Positions 1 to 7,299 of a stretch of DNA of 34,096 nucleotides are shown here, in pieces; within the stretch, counting starts at the first letter, position 1; each line of letters begins with the position of its first letter. Source of the stretch: CAYVKY01 sp964452115 (lineage in GTDB: Bacteria > Bacteroidota > Ignavibacteria > Tepidaquicellales > Tepidaquicellaceae); NCBI GenBank assembly GCA_964452115.1, contig CAYVKY010000006.1, positions 1-34,096 of the forward strand, written 5' to 3'. The notes below the pieces were generated by a model that worked only from the letters and a program-made list of their open reading frames with translations, ran no database searches and was not told where the DNA came from. Both the position numbers and the translations under genes were made by a program.

Positions 1-2
1 GC

Positions 3-140
3 CGTCTCGTTAATGAATATAAGGCGGCAGGAACATATACGTTAGATTTTAATGCAGGAAATTTATCAAGCGGAGTATATTTTTACAGGATGGAAACTAG
101 CGGTTTCAGCGATATAAAGAAAATGATATTATTAAAATAA
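3..140 (+). CDS. C-terminal end of a secreted protein with T9SS type A sorting domain (5' partial)
   Basis: An open frame enters from the left edge and stops at TAA 138-140, leaving 45 residues. The visible tail contains NLSSGVYFYRM followed by a basic end (DIKKMILLK). This is the usual shape of the last beta strands of a FlgD-like, type IX secretion C-terminal sorting domain: a glycine-rich turn, SG-V-Y-F-Y-R, then a short K-M-x-L-x-K strand. In that family the domain carries the protein across the outer membrane and is removed on arrival. The cargo part lies outside the window, so its function cannot be stated. The domain call is from motif shape only. Confidence 0.7.
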   Translation, partial: RLVNEYKAAGTYTLDFNAGNLSSGVYFYRMETSGFSDIKKMILLK

Positions 141-455
141 TAAATTAAATTTATTATTAAATTCTGAGAATTTTATTTCTTTCGAAGCCCCGGCAAATTC
201 CCTAAAAATCCGGGTAAACTCCTTTAAGCTCCGCGCATAATAAGGAGTGATATTAAATAAACAAAATTATAAAAAAAATGTTTTCAATATAAGACGCGCC
301 GACGCCGGAGATTGGGAAGGAGGGAAGCACGATTGCATACGCGCTGGGTTCATGTTCATTTTTTTTAAATGATTGATATACTTAATTCTGCGTGCTTTTG
401 AAATTGAAATAAAAATTATTTTGAGGTATTTTCCAATTTAATACGAAAGACAGTT
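141..455. other. 315-bp intergenic region with possible stem-loops
   Basis: No credible coding frame is visible. The segment is AT-rich at both ends, with a GC-richer core around 290-355. Three complementary arm pairs can be seen by eye: CCCGG 189-193 with CCGGG 210-214, CTCCTT 219-224 with AAGGAG 242-247, and AAGCACG 325-331 with CGTGCTT 391-397. The arms are short, and none is followed by a clean T-run, so this is not a convincing terminator. The ptsI promoter presumably lies in the AT-rich part after about 355. A structured leader or small RNA is possible but unproven. Confidence 0.35.
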
Positions 456-2216
456 ATGTCAGAGGAAAGAATATATAAAGGTATTCCGGCATCTCAGGGC
501 ATTTCCATCGGCAGGGTGTATTTATACACCAGAAAGCAGATTAAAATAAATCTTTCACTGCTGGGAAGCGATGAGGTGCAAAACGAAATTGACGAGTTCA
601 GAAATGCTATTGAAATCTCACGCAAGGAACTCAGGAAAATATTTGACCTTGCGGTTGAACGAATCGGCGTCAAAAATTCAAAAATATTTGAGGCTCAGCT
701 TGAAATTCTGAACGATAATTATTTCTTTAATGATGTGATTAACCGCATACGGAATGAAAAACGTTCGGCGAGTTTTATTTTTAATGATGAGATAAAAAAA
801 CTTGAAACGCGCTTTATTGAAATTAATGATGATTATCTGAAGGAGCGCCTTGCAGACCTGAATGATGTGAAGAACCGCGTTGTGAGGAATATGAAGCGCG
901 AAAAACTTGTTTCAAAAGTTGAGGAAAATTCAATCATAGTTGCACACGAACTTTCTCCGGCGGACACAATACTTTTCAGCAGGAGAAAAGTGCAGGGCTA
1001 CCTCACCGACACGGGCGGCGTTACTTCTCACGCTGCAATTATTTCGCGGGCGCTGAGAGTTCCCGCAGTTGTGGGCTTGAAAGTGATTGCACAGAATGCA
1101 ATTCCCGGCGAGAGAATCATTGTTGACGGCACCGAAGGTCTTGTTATACTTGACCCAAAGTCCGCTACACTCGAAAAGTATGAGGATAAAATCCGCCTGT
1201 ACAGGGAGCAGGAAAAGAAACTTTACGGCGTGATGAACCTGCCGGGTGTTACGCTGGACGGCAAGATGCTGGACATATCTGTGAATATTGACCTTGACGA
1301 AGAACTCGACTTTGTGGAGCAGAGCAAAGCCTGCGGAATCGGACTTTACCGCACGGAACATCTTTTCATTGACAAGGGAGACTTTCCGACGGAAGCCGAA
1401 CAAATCGAGGAATATTCACGCATTTCAACTGCCGCATATCCCAATAAGGTAACAATCCGCACTTACGACATCGGCGGCGATAAACTCCTGCCAAGTTCTG
1501 AAAGGGAAGACAATCCTTTCCTCGGCTGGAGAGGCATTAGATTGTGCCTGGACAGGGAAAATATTTTCCGCGAGCAGCTGAGGGCGCTGCTGATTTCATC
1601 GGTGAAAAAAAATCTGAGGATTATGATTCCGATGATTTCGTCAATTGATGAAGTCAGACGCACACGAAAAATCATAGATGAACTGAAAGAGGAAATCAGT
1701 AAAGAAGGATACACTTTTGATGAAAAAGTTCAGGTAGGGATTATGGTGGAAGTGCCGTCCGCAGCGCTTCTTGCGGACGAACTTGCAAAGGAAGCTGACT
1801 TTTTCAGCATAGGTTCGAATGACCTTATCCAATACCTGATTGCAGTGGACAGGGGGAATGAACTCGTAGCGGCGATGTATAAGGAGTTTCATCCTGCGGT
1901 AATCCGCTGCCTGAAAGTTATCATTGATGCAGCGCACAGGAATAACATCAAAGTAAGCATATGCGGAGAAATGGCTTCCATACCGCTTGCAGCGCTGATG
2001 CTGCTGGGACTCGGGATAGACGAACTGAGCGTGCTTCCCGGAATGTTTGCCGAAATCAAGCAGATTATCCGCAGCACAAAGTATTCCGAAATCAGAAATA
2101 TTGTGCAGGACTGCCTTGCTTATCCGACCGAACCGGAAATCAGGAAAGTGATTGAGGATTATTTTAACGAGAATGTTAAACAATATGTAATACCTGAAAA
2201 CAATAATGTTTTATAA
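456..2216 (+). CDS. ptsI: Phosphoenolpyruvate-protein phosphotransferase (PTS Enzyme I)
   Basis: Enzyme I takes phosphate from phosphoenolpyruvate onto its own histidine and passes it to HPr in the cytoplasm. The 586 residues match the family length (E. coli 575). The swivelling-domain motif GGVTSHAAIISR places the phospho-histidine at H192. The TIM-barrel half has GIGLYRTEHLF (near 294-304), MVEVPSAA (430-437), FFSIGSNDLIQY (449-460) and the active cysteine in SICGEMA (C503, equivalent to E. coli C502). All key residues are intact. The start ATG at 456 follows an A-rich leader without a clear Shine-Dalgarno. No HPr or EII gene is nearby. The isomerase gene begins 17 bp downstream, so the two are probably cotranscribed. 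A regulatory PTS is as likely as a sugar-transporting one. Confidence 0.95.
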   Translation: MSEERIYKGIPASQGISIGRVYLYTRKQIKINLSLLGSDEVQNEIDEFRNAIEISRKELRKIFDLAVERIGVKNSKIFEAQLEILNDNYFFNDVINRIRNEKRSASFIFNDEIKKLETRFIEINDDYLKERLADLNDVKNRVVRNMKREKLVSKVEENSIIVAHELSPADTILFSRRKVQGYLTDTGGVTSHAAIISRALRVPAVVGLKVIAQNAIPGERIIVDGTEGLVILDPKSATLEKYEDKIRLYREQEKKLYGVMNLPGVTLDGKMLDISVNIDLDEELDFVEQSKACGIGLYRTEHLFIDKGDFPTEAEQIEEYSRISTAAYPNKVTIRTYDIGGDKLLPSSEREDNPFLGWRGIRLCLDRENIFREQLRALLISSVKKNLRIMIPMISSIDEVRRTRKIIDELKEEISKEGYTFDEKVQVGIMVEVPSAALLADELAKEADFFSIGSNDLIQYLIAVDRGNELVAAMYKEFHPAVIRCLKVIIDAAHRNNIKVSICGEMASIPLAALMLLGLGIDELSVLPGMFAEIKQIIRSTKYSEIRNIVQDCLAYPTEPEIRKVIEDYFNENVKQYVIPENNNVL

Positions 2217-2233
2217 ATTTTTTAAATTTTAAT

Positions 2234-3289
2234 ATGAACGATAATATTGACTTAAAGGAAATTGACAGAAGTAACATGTATGATATATTAATTGATTTCC
2301 CGAATCAGATTAAAAAAGCGATTCAAATCGGCGAATCGGCTGTGCTGAACTCTTTTGATGCCTCAGGCACAGACAGCATAATAATATGCGGAATGGGCGG
2401 CTCTGCAATCGGCGGAGACCTGCTGAGGAGTTATACATTTTACGATTCAAAAATTCCCGTTTACGTAAACCGGAATTACACACTGCCGGCTTATGCGGGA
2501 AAGAACACTCTCGTAGTGATTTCAAGTTACTCGGGAGGCACGGAAGAAACGCTATCCGCTTATGAAGAAGCGCTCAGGCGCGGATGCAAAATCCTTTGCG
2601 TGAGCAGCGGCGGCACAGTTGAAAAAAGAGCAAAAGAAAAAGGCAGCCTTTTAATTAAGATTCCCGGCGGACTTCAGCCGAGGTGCGCACTCGGATATTC
2701 ATTTTTTGTGAATTACATCGTGTTATCAAGGCTCGGATTTTTCACTTTTGACAGAAATGAATTCGACAATATCATTGCAAATATTACAAAAAAATCACGA
2801 GTATTTTCTGATTTCAAATCGAATAATAATAATGCACTGAATATAGCAAAATACCTGCAGCACAAACTGCCTGTGGTTTACTCGTCATCCGACCTGCTTG
2901 ACGTTGTGAATGTGAGATGGCGCTGCCAGTTGAACGAAAATTCGAAACTCCTTGCTTACGGCAATTTTTATCCGGAAATGAACCATAATGAGATAGTCGG
3001 CTGGGAACAAAATGAGCATATCTTAAATAAAATAGTTGTTATATATTTACAAGATATAGATGATTTGGACAGGATAAGACTCCGTATGAATATCACGGAA
3101 GAAATTTTTGAAAAGCACGCGGACAGCCTTATTGTCCTTGACGGAGACGGAGATACGAAACTTGAAAGAATCCTCGACCTGATTTACCTCGGAGACTGGG
3201 TGAGCTATCATTTGGCAATTCTGGAGAATGTTGACCCCACTCCTGTCAGCGTGATTGGATATTTGAAAGACAAATTATCTAAACAATAA
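2234..3289 (+). CDS. Bifunctional phosphoglucose/phosphomannose isomerase (SIS family)
   Basis: Predicted to interconvert glucose-6-phosphate or mannose-6-phosphate with fructose-6-phosphate in the cytosol. The 351 residues carry two sugar isomerase (SIS) halves. The first has CGMGGSAIGGD (52-62) and the phosphate loop SSYSGGTEETL (97-107), then QPRCALGYSF (148-157). In the second half, E235 (in NENSK) and H251 (in EMNHNEIVGWE) are 16 residues apart, matching the spacing of the catalytic Glu and His described for the archaeal/bacterial PGI/PMI family. This is not a classical 550-residue Pgi. It lies 17 bp after ptsI and 8 bp before nuoH. With the two phosphofructokinases at 24674-27161 it supports an upper glycolytic pathway. 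Sugar preference cannot be read from the sequence. Confidence 0.9.
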   Translation: MNDNIDLKEIDRSNMYDILIDFPNQIKKAIQIGESAVLNSFDASGTDSIIICGMGGSAIGGDLLRSYTFYDSKIPVYVNRNYTLPAYAGKNTLVVISSYSGGTEETLSAYEEALRRGCKILCVSSGGTVEKRAKEKGSLLIKIPGGLQPRCALGYSFFVNYIVLSRLGFFTFDRNEFDNIIANITKKSRVFSDFKSNNNNALNIAKYLQHKLPVVYSSSDLLDVVNVRWRCQLNENSKLLAYGNFYPEMNHNEIVGWEQNEHILNKIVVIYLQDIDDLDRIRLRMNITEEIFEKHADSLIVLDGDGDTKLERILDLIYLGDWVSYHLAILENVDPTPVSVIGYLKDKLSKQ

Positions 3290-3297
3290 ATGTAAAG

Positions 3298-3897
3298 ATG
3301 CCCGAATTACTTATAAATGCATTACTGATACTTTTGAAAATCGTTGTTATACAGATAATTCTGATAACATGCGTTGCATTTGCCGTTTACGGTGAAAGGA
3401 AAGTTTCCGCATTCATTCAGGACCGTGTCGGTCCGAACAGAGTGGGACCGCTCGGGCTGCTTCAGCCGTTTGTTGACGTAGGTAAACTGCTTTTTAAGGA
3501 AGACATCGTTCCGCTGAATGCAGATAAATTTGTACATTCGCTTGCGCCGATAATCTCCGCACTGGTTTCATTATGTGTGATTGCGGTGATACCTTTCGGC
3601 AACACTATCACGATTTTCGGAAGGGAGTTCCGCCTTTATATAGCAGACGTAAACATCGGAATTCTTTATGTGCTTGCGCTGCTTTCGATGGGCGTTTACG
3701 GCATTACATTAAGCGGATGGTCATCCAACAGCAAATATTCACTTCTCGGCGGAATCCGCTCTTCGGCGCAGATGCTGAGTTATGAACTTTCGATGGGGCT
3801 TGCTGTACTGGGCGTGGTGCTCGTTACAGGCTCATTTTCACTTATTGATATCGTAAAGCATCAGGCCGGATGGCACTGGAATATCATTTTGCAGCCC
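3298..3897 (+). CDS. nuoH: NADH-quinone oxidoreductase subunit H, N-terminal part (interrupted by assembly gap)
   Basis: This is the first 200 residues of the membrane subunit of respiratory complex I that forms the quinone chamber. The conserved ERKVSAFIQDRVGPNRVGP segment (residues about 33-51) followed by LLQPFVDVGKLLFKED is diagnostic. Several hydrophobic helices follow (residues about 8-30, 83-100, 118-135, 160-180). The frame runs into N at 3898. The gene starts 8 bp after the isomerase and no other nuo gene is in the window, so nuoH stands apart from the rest of the complex. The coding sequence is probably intact in the organism and broken only by assembly. Confidence 0.93.
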
Positions 3898-3997
3898 NNN
3901 NNNNNNNNNNNNNNNNNNNNNNNNNNNNNNNNNNNNNNNNNNNNNNNNNNNNNNNNNNNNNNNNNNNNNNNNNNNNNNNNNNNNNNNNNNNNNNNNN
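3898..3997. other. Assembly gap: exactly 100 N
   Basis: A run of 100 unknown bases lies wholly inside nuoH. A round 100 usually marks a gap of unknown size. The left part of the gene is in frame 1 and the right part in frame 2, so the true gap length does not equal 100 bp. The two visible parts sum to 267 residues against roughly 325-350 for NuoH, so some 60-80 residues (about 180-240 bp) are probably missing, including the conserved acidic loop region. Confidence 0.95.
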
Positions 3998-4201
3998 CTC
4001 GCACCCTTCTGGGTGAGCATCATTCAGATTATTACTTTCCTTGTAAAAGCAAGTATTATACTGTTTACTTTTATCTGGGTGAGATGGACACTATTGAGAT
4101 TCCGCTATGACCAGCTTATGCACCTCGGATGGTACGTGATGCTTCCGATTTCTCTGGCTAATTTAGCCGTTACTGCGATTGTAATTTACTTATTAAAATA
4201 A
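3998..4201 (+). CDS. nuoH: NADH-quinone oxidoreductase subunit H, C-terminal part
   Basis: The frame opens directly after the gap with LAPFWVSIIQIITFLVKA and continues with WVRWTLLRFRYDQLMHLGW, the conserved NuoH ending that matches the RASLPRPRYDQ-type segment before the last helix. It ends at TAA 4199-4201. No separate start is needed: the internal ATG-like frame at 4013 is only the visible middle of this gene. Sixty-seven residues are visible with two hydrophobic helices. The exported TlpA-like gene starts 14 bp downstream. Confidence 0.92.
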   Translation, partial: LAPFWVSIIQIITFLVKASIILFTFIWVRWTLLRFRYDQLMHLGWYVMLPISLANLAVTAIVIYLLK

Positions 4202-4215
4202 ATATCAGGATATAA

Positions 4216-4719
4216 ATGAAAAAGTTAATCCTTCTCTCCTTATTGCTTTTAGCCGCAATATTCATTTCAAAAAATGCTAATGCACAGGTCTATTCGGATT
4301 TTACACTTCCGGATCTTGACAATAATGATGCCACACTCAGCAAATACCTTGAAAAAGGTCCTGTTATGGTGTCATTCTGGGCTACCTGGTGTGGTCCATG
4401 CAAAGAAGAACTCAAAAGAATGCAGCCCATTTTCGAACAGTATAAGGACAAGGGCTTTACTTACCTTGCCGTGAGCTGCGACAATCAGAAATCTATTTCA
4501 AAAGTTAAATCATACATCACTTCGAACAATTATTCGTTTCCCGTTGTACTTGACTTCGAGAAGAAAGTATTTGAAGCGTACGGCGGACGCGAAGACGATA
4601 TGCCGTATTTTGTCATAATCTCGAAAGACAAGCAGATACTTTATTCGCATCTCGGATTCAAAACCGGAGATGAAAAAGAAATCGAAGAAAAAATTAAATC
4701 TGCTCTGAATTTACAATAG
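4216..4719 (+). CDS. Exported TlpA/ResA-like thioredoxin-fold protein
   Basis: A probable periplasmic thiol-disulfide oxidoreductase of 167 residues. Residues 1-23 form a signal peptide (MKK, a long Leu/Ala core, then NANA before Q24). The thioredoxin domain has the redox motif WATWCGPC with cysteines C59 and C62, and a DMPYFVII segment supplying the cis-proline. Family members reduce disulfides on cytochrome c maturation or other envelope proteins; the partner here is unknown. It heads a run of three exported genes with the DUF6029-type barrel and the Omp28-like CXXC lipoprotein. It begins 14 bp after nuoH. The leader before ATG 4216 is A-rich with a short CAGGA at about -10, a possible weak ribosome site. 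Confidence 0.88.
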   Translation: MKKLILLSLLLLAAIFISKNANAQVYSDFTLPDLDNNDATLSKYLEKGPVMVSFWATWCGPCKEELKRMQPIFEQYKDKGFTYLAVSCDNQKSISKVKSYITSNNYSFPVVLDFEKKVFEAYGGREDDMPYFVIISKDKQILYSHLGFKTGDEKEIEEKIKSALNLQ

Positions 4720-4753
4720 ACAATATATTTTGATAATCTAAATTTAACTTTTA

Positions 4754-6397
4754 ATGAAAAGAATTCTATATTTAAGTTTTGTTTTTGTTATAATTTTTAT
4801 TTCTTCTGCGCATTCTCAGAATAAACTGAACGTAAAAGCCTCATTCAATAATCTTCTCAGATACGGTAACGGTACGGAGATATTAAACGGCAACAACAGT
4901 GCAAAAGAATATTTTGAAAATCTCGCCGACGGCAGGATTTCCATTAATGATATCGTATTCGGGATGAGATATGAAATCAGCGACCCGATTGAATACGGAA
5001 GGAACTTCAAAGGACTCAGAAAAAGATACGTTGAATATAAAGGCAGTGATATTATTTCCGCACGCGCCGGCGACTTCTGGGAAGCAGTCGGCAGAGGAAT
5101 GACGCTGAACACTTTTGAAAACCGTTCGCTCGGATTTGACACGGGCATTGACGGCGTGAGAGTGGCTGTCAACAAAACATTTTTTGATAAACATCCGCTG
5201 AAATTAAAAGCTATGGCTCTTGCCGGAGACATCGAATTCAGCGATAACCTGTCACCGCAGCGCGTTGAAACTTACAAAATCCGCGACGTGAACTTTGAAA
5301 TTTCTCCCGTTAAATTCCTGAATATCGGAACCAACTATGTACACGCAACGGGCAATGTGCCTTCGGGCAGCGACACAACCGCAATCACGGCTGACCTTCC
5401 CGAACTGTTTTTAAATTTCAATATGTCGGGACTTCAGATTTTTACATCGTATGCACACAAGCATACTATTACTCAGCCGAATAAAATTTATCCCGTACCG
5501 TTTTCTTCAAACGGTGACGGTGTTTATACATCGGTGTCGTATTCTAAAAGCGGCTTCGGCGTTACTGCAGAGTACAAAGATTACAGATTTGATCTCACGA
5601 ACCCGTCATACTCCGGTGTGCAACGGCCTACTAAACTTTTGCCGTTCCAGAATCCCCCTACAGGCGTGAAAGAGCATACATGGACACTGATTTCAAGGAA
5701 TCCTCACGTTGTTGATTTCAATGATGAAGCAGGCGGACAGATTGAATTCAATTTTGTTCCGAGCAGCAAACTTTCATTCATATTGAACGGCGCGGTTGCA
5801 TCAAAGCATTACCGCTACGACTATAACAGGCTGACGGGCGATTACACCCGCGAAGACAGAAGCGCAGCCTTCATTCCGAAATTCACGAGTGAATACAATC
5901 CTTACTTCGAATTATATCTCGAGGGCGAATATTATGCAAACGAAGCGTGGTATGCAAAGATGGCTCTGTCATATCAGAATTCCATCACATTCACATATCC
6001 GCAGACACTTGAAAAAGTGATTTCAACTGCAGCGCCTATCGAAGTGCATTACACATTTGATAAAATTTATACAATAAAGGTAATTTCCGAGCAGCAGCTT
6101 ATGTACAACTCATTCCGCACGGAGCGTCAGAACTTTTTCAATCATCTCGTGTCGGTGAGCCTTGTAAGGTCGCCTGACTTTACATTCACATTCTCGACTG
6201 AATACACAACCGATAAGGAAGAGCCGTCCGGAAAAACAAGCTGGAACGAAGCGGAAGTTTCATACAACATAAATTCAGGAAATCTGGTAACGGTGTCATA
6301 CGGTTCGGAGCGCGGCGGCTTAAGGTGTACAAGCGGAATATGCAGGTTTGTAAATCCGTTTAACGGATTCCGCCTGACTGTTACATCCAAATTTTAA
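4754..6397 (+). CDS. Outer-membrane beta-barrel protein, DUF6029-like
   Basis: 547 residues with a signal peptide (MKR, hydrophobic core to about residue 20, AHSQ before N). The mature part alternates aromatic and polar residues in strand after strand and ends in a terminal phenylalanine (LTVTSKF), as outer-membrane barrels do. The early segment SARAGDFWEAVGRGMTLNTF (about residues 95-114) resembles the conserved stretch I associate with DUF6029 proteins of Bacteroidota. Function is unknown. It starts 34 bp after the TlpA-like gene and is followed 37 bp later by the Omp28-like lipoprotein. The three may act together at the envelope. The barrel call is more secure than the family number. Confidence 0.7.
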   Translation: MKRILYLSFVFVIIFISSAHSQNKLNVKASFNNLLRYGNGTEILNGNNSAKEYFENLADGRISINDIVFGMRYEISDPIEYGRNFKGLRKRYVEYKGSDIISARAGDFWEAVGRGMTLNTFENRSLGFDTGIDGVRVAVNKTFFDKHPLKLKAMALAGDIEFSDNLSPQRVETYKIRDVNFEISPVKFLNIGTNYVHATGNVPSGSDTTAITADLPELFLNFNMSGLQIFTSYAHKHTITQPNKIYPVPFSSNGDGVYTSVSYSKSGFGVTAEYKDYRFDLTNPSYSGVQRPTKLLPFQNPPTGVKEHTWTLISRNPHVVDFNDEAGGQIEFNFVPSSKLSFILNGAVASKHYRYDYNRLTGDYTREDRSAAFIPKFTSEYNPYFELYLEGEYYANEAWYAKMALSYQNSITFTYPQTLEKVISTAAPIEVHYTFDKIYTIKVISEQQLMYNSFRTERQNFFNHLVSVSLVRSPDFTFTFSTEYTTDKEEPSGKTSWNEAEVSYNINSGNLVTVSYGSERGGLRCTSGICRFVNPFNGFRLTVTSKF

Positions 6398-6434
6398 AAA
6401 AATTTTTAAAAAAACAAATTACTTTCAAATTTAA

Positions 6435-7226
6435 ATGCTGACAAAAATTTTTAAATATATTTTCCTTATTGCGCTTGCGGCGGTTTTCACTTCCTGCGAA
6501 AGCAACGACGGAATCGTCCCCAAAGGTACATCAGACCTGAGGGCAAACAGCAAAGTGCTTGTGGAAAGCTTTACTAACACAAGCTGCGTCGGATGTCCGG
6601 CTGCAGACAACTATCTGAAAAGAATTGATGAACTGCTCGGCGTTACAATAAATGATACTAATGTGATAATAATAGAAACTCACTCAACAATGTTTCCGAA
6701 TGACCCGTTTTACAACTTCAATGCACCGGCCAACAATGCCCGCCAGACATATTACGGCGCAGGCTCCATAAATCCGATGGGTTTTCTGATGGGAGCATTA
6801 ATGCCGCTGCCGTTTGAGCAGCAGGGCTGGACGAGTTCAATAAACCAAAGGCTGAACAAGACAAATACTTTTGGTATTAACGTCGTTTCAAACATAGATA
6901 CAATAAGCAGGCAGCTTGGACTTACATTGCAGATAGGACAGTTCACCGGAAGTGCAGTCAGCGACCTGAAGCTGCACGTTGCTCTGACTGAAAGCGACCT
7001 GCATTATGCTGCGCCGAACGGTTTGAGTGTGTTTGACAATGTGCTGCGCGGCCTGCTCACACCGATTGGCGGCGAAAGCATTACGGTTAATCCCGGACAA
7101 TCAATCACGCTTGCTAAAACTTATGACATTGATTCGCACGTGGTACTTTCAAACTGCAAGGTTGTAATTTACATTCAAAGCGAGTCCACTAAAGAAATTT
7201 TCGCAGTGGAAAAAGTGAATCTTTAA
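6435..7226 (+). CDS. Omp28-like lipoprotein with CXXC motif
   Basis: 263 residues. The N-terminus has a signal sequence ending in FTSC, giving a possible lipidated cysteine at C21 (lipobox is imperfect, with F at -3). The mature start VLVESFTNTSCVGCPAA carries a thioredoxin-like CVGC pair (C51, C54), as in the Omp28-related family of Bacteroidota, where a VEEFTG-x-x-C-x-x-C segment begins the domain. Later parts look beta-rich and lack other clear motifs. It is the last gene of the exported set and is followed 15 bp later by a strong terminator. A thiol-redox or folding role is an inference from the CXXC and from the TlpA-like neighbour. Confidence 0.75.
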   Translation: MLTKIFKYIFLIALAAVFTSCESNDGIVPKGTSDLRANSKVLVESFTNTSCVGCPAADNYLKRIDELLGVTINDTNVIIIETHSTMFPNDPFYNFNAPANNARQTYYGAGSINPMGFLMGALMPLPFEQQGWTSSINQRLNKTNTFGINVVSNIDTISRQLGLTLQIGQFTGSAVSDLKLHVALTESDLHYAAPNGLSVFDNVLRGLLTPIGGESITVNPGQSITLAKTYDIDSHVVLSNCKVVIYIQSESTKEIFAVEKVNL

Positions 7227-7241
7227 GATTAATAAATTTTC

Positions 7242-7276
7242 AAAGTACCTGACATTTATGTCAGGTACTTTTTTAT
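7242..7276 (+). terminator. Rho-independent terminator after the TlpA/DUF6029/Omp28 set
   Basis: A perfect 13-bp stem, AAAGTACCTGACA (7242-7254) with TGTCAGGTACTTT (7259-7271), encloses a 4-base loop and runs into a T-rich tail on the plus strand. It ends transcription from the upstream exported genes and separates them from the helix-hairpin-helix barrel gene. Confidence 0.9.
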
Positions 7277-7299
7277 TTTAAATATAAAATTTTTTGCAG

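Noticed and set aside
1641..2183. 180-residue minus-strand frame inside ptsI
   Set aside because: It lies antisense to intact conserved Enzyme I motifs and shows no recognisable domain; a shadow of codon bias.
3298..4110. A continuous 270-residue frame through the N run
   Set aside because: The 100 N are a placeholder. The sequence after the gap encodes the NuoH C-terminus in a different frame (stop at 4201), so the read-through protein is an artefact.
4013..4201. A separate 62-residue membrane protein
   Set aside because: It is the inner part of the NuoH C-terminus; the same frame is open back to the gap and matches NuoH from its first visible codon.
7294..7299. TTG start two codons before ATG 7300 for the helix-hairpin-helix barrel gene
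   Set aside because: ATG at 7300 gives a normal signal peptide and a standard codon; nothing supports the TTG.
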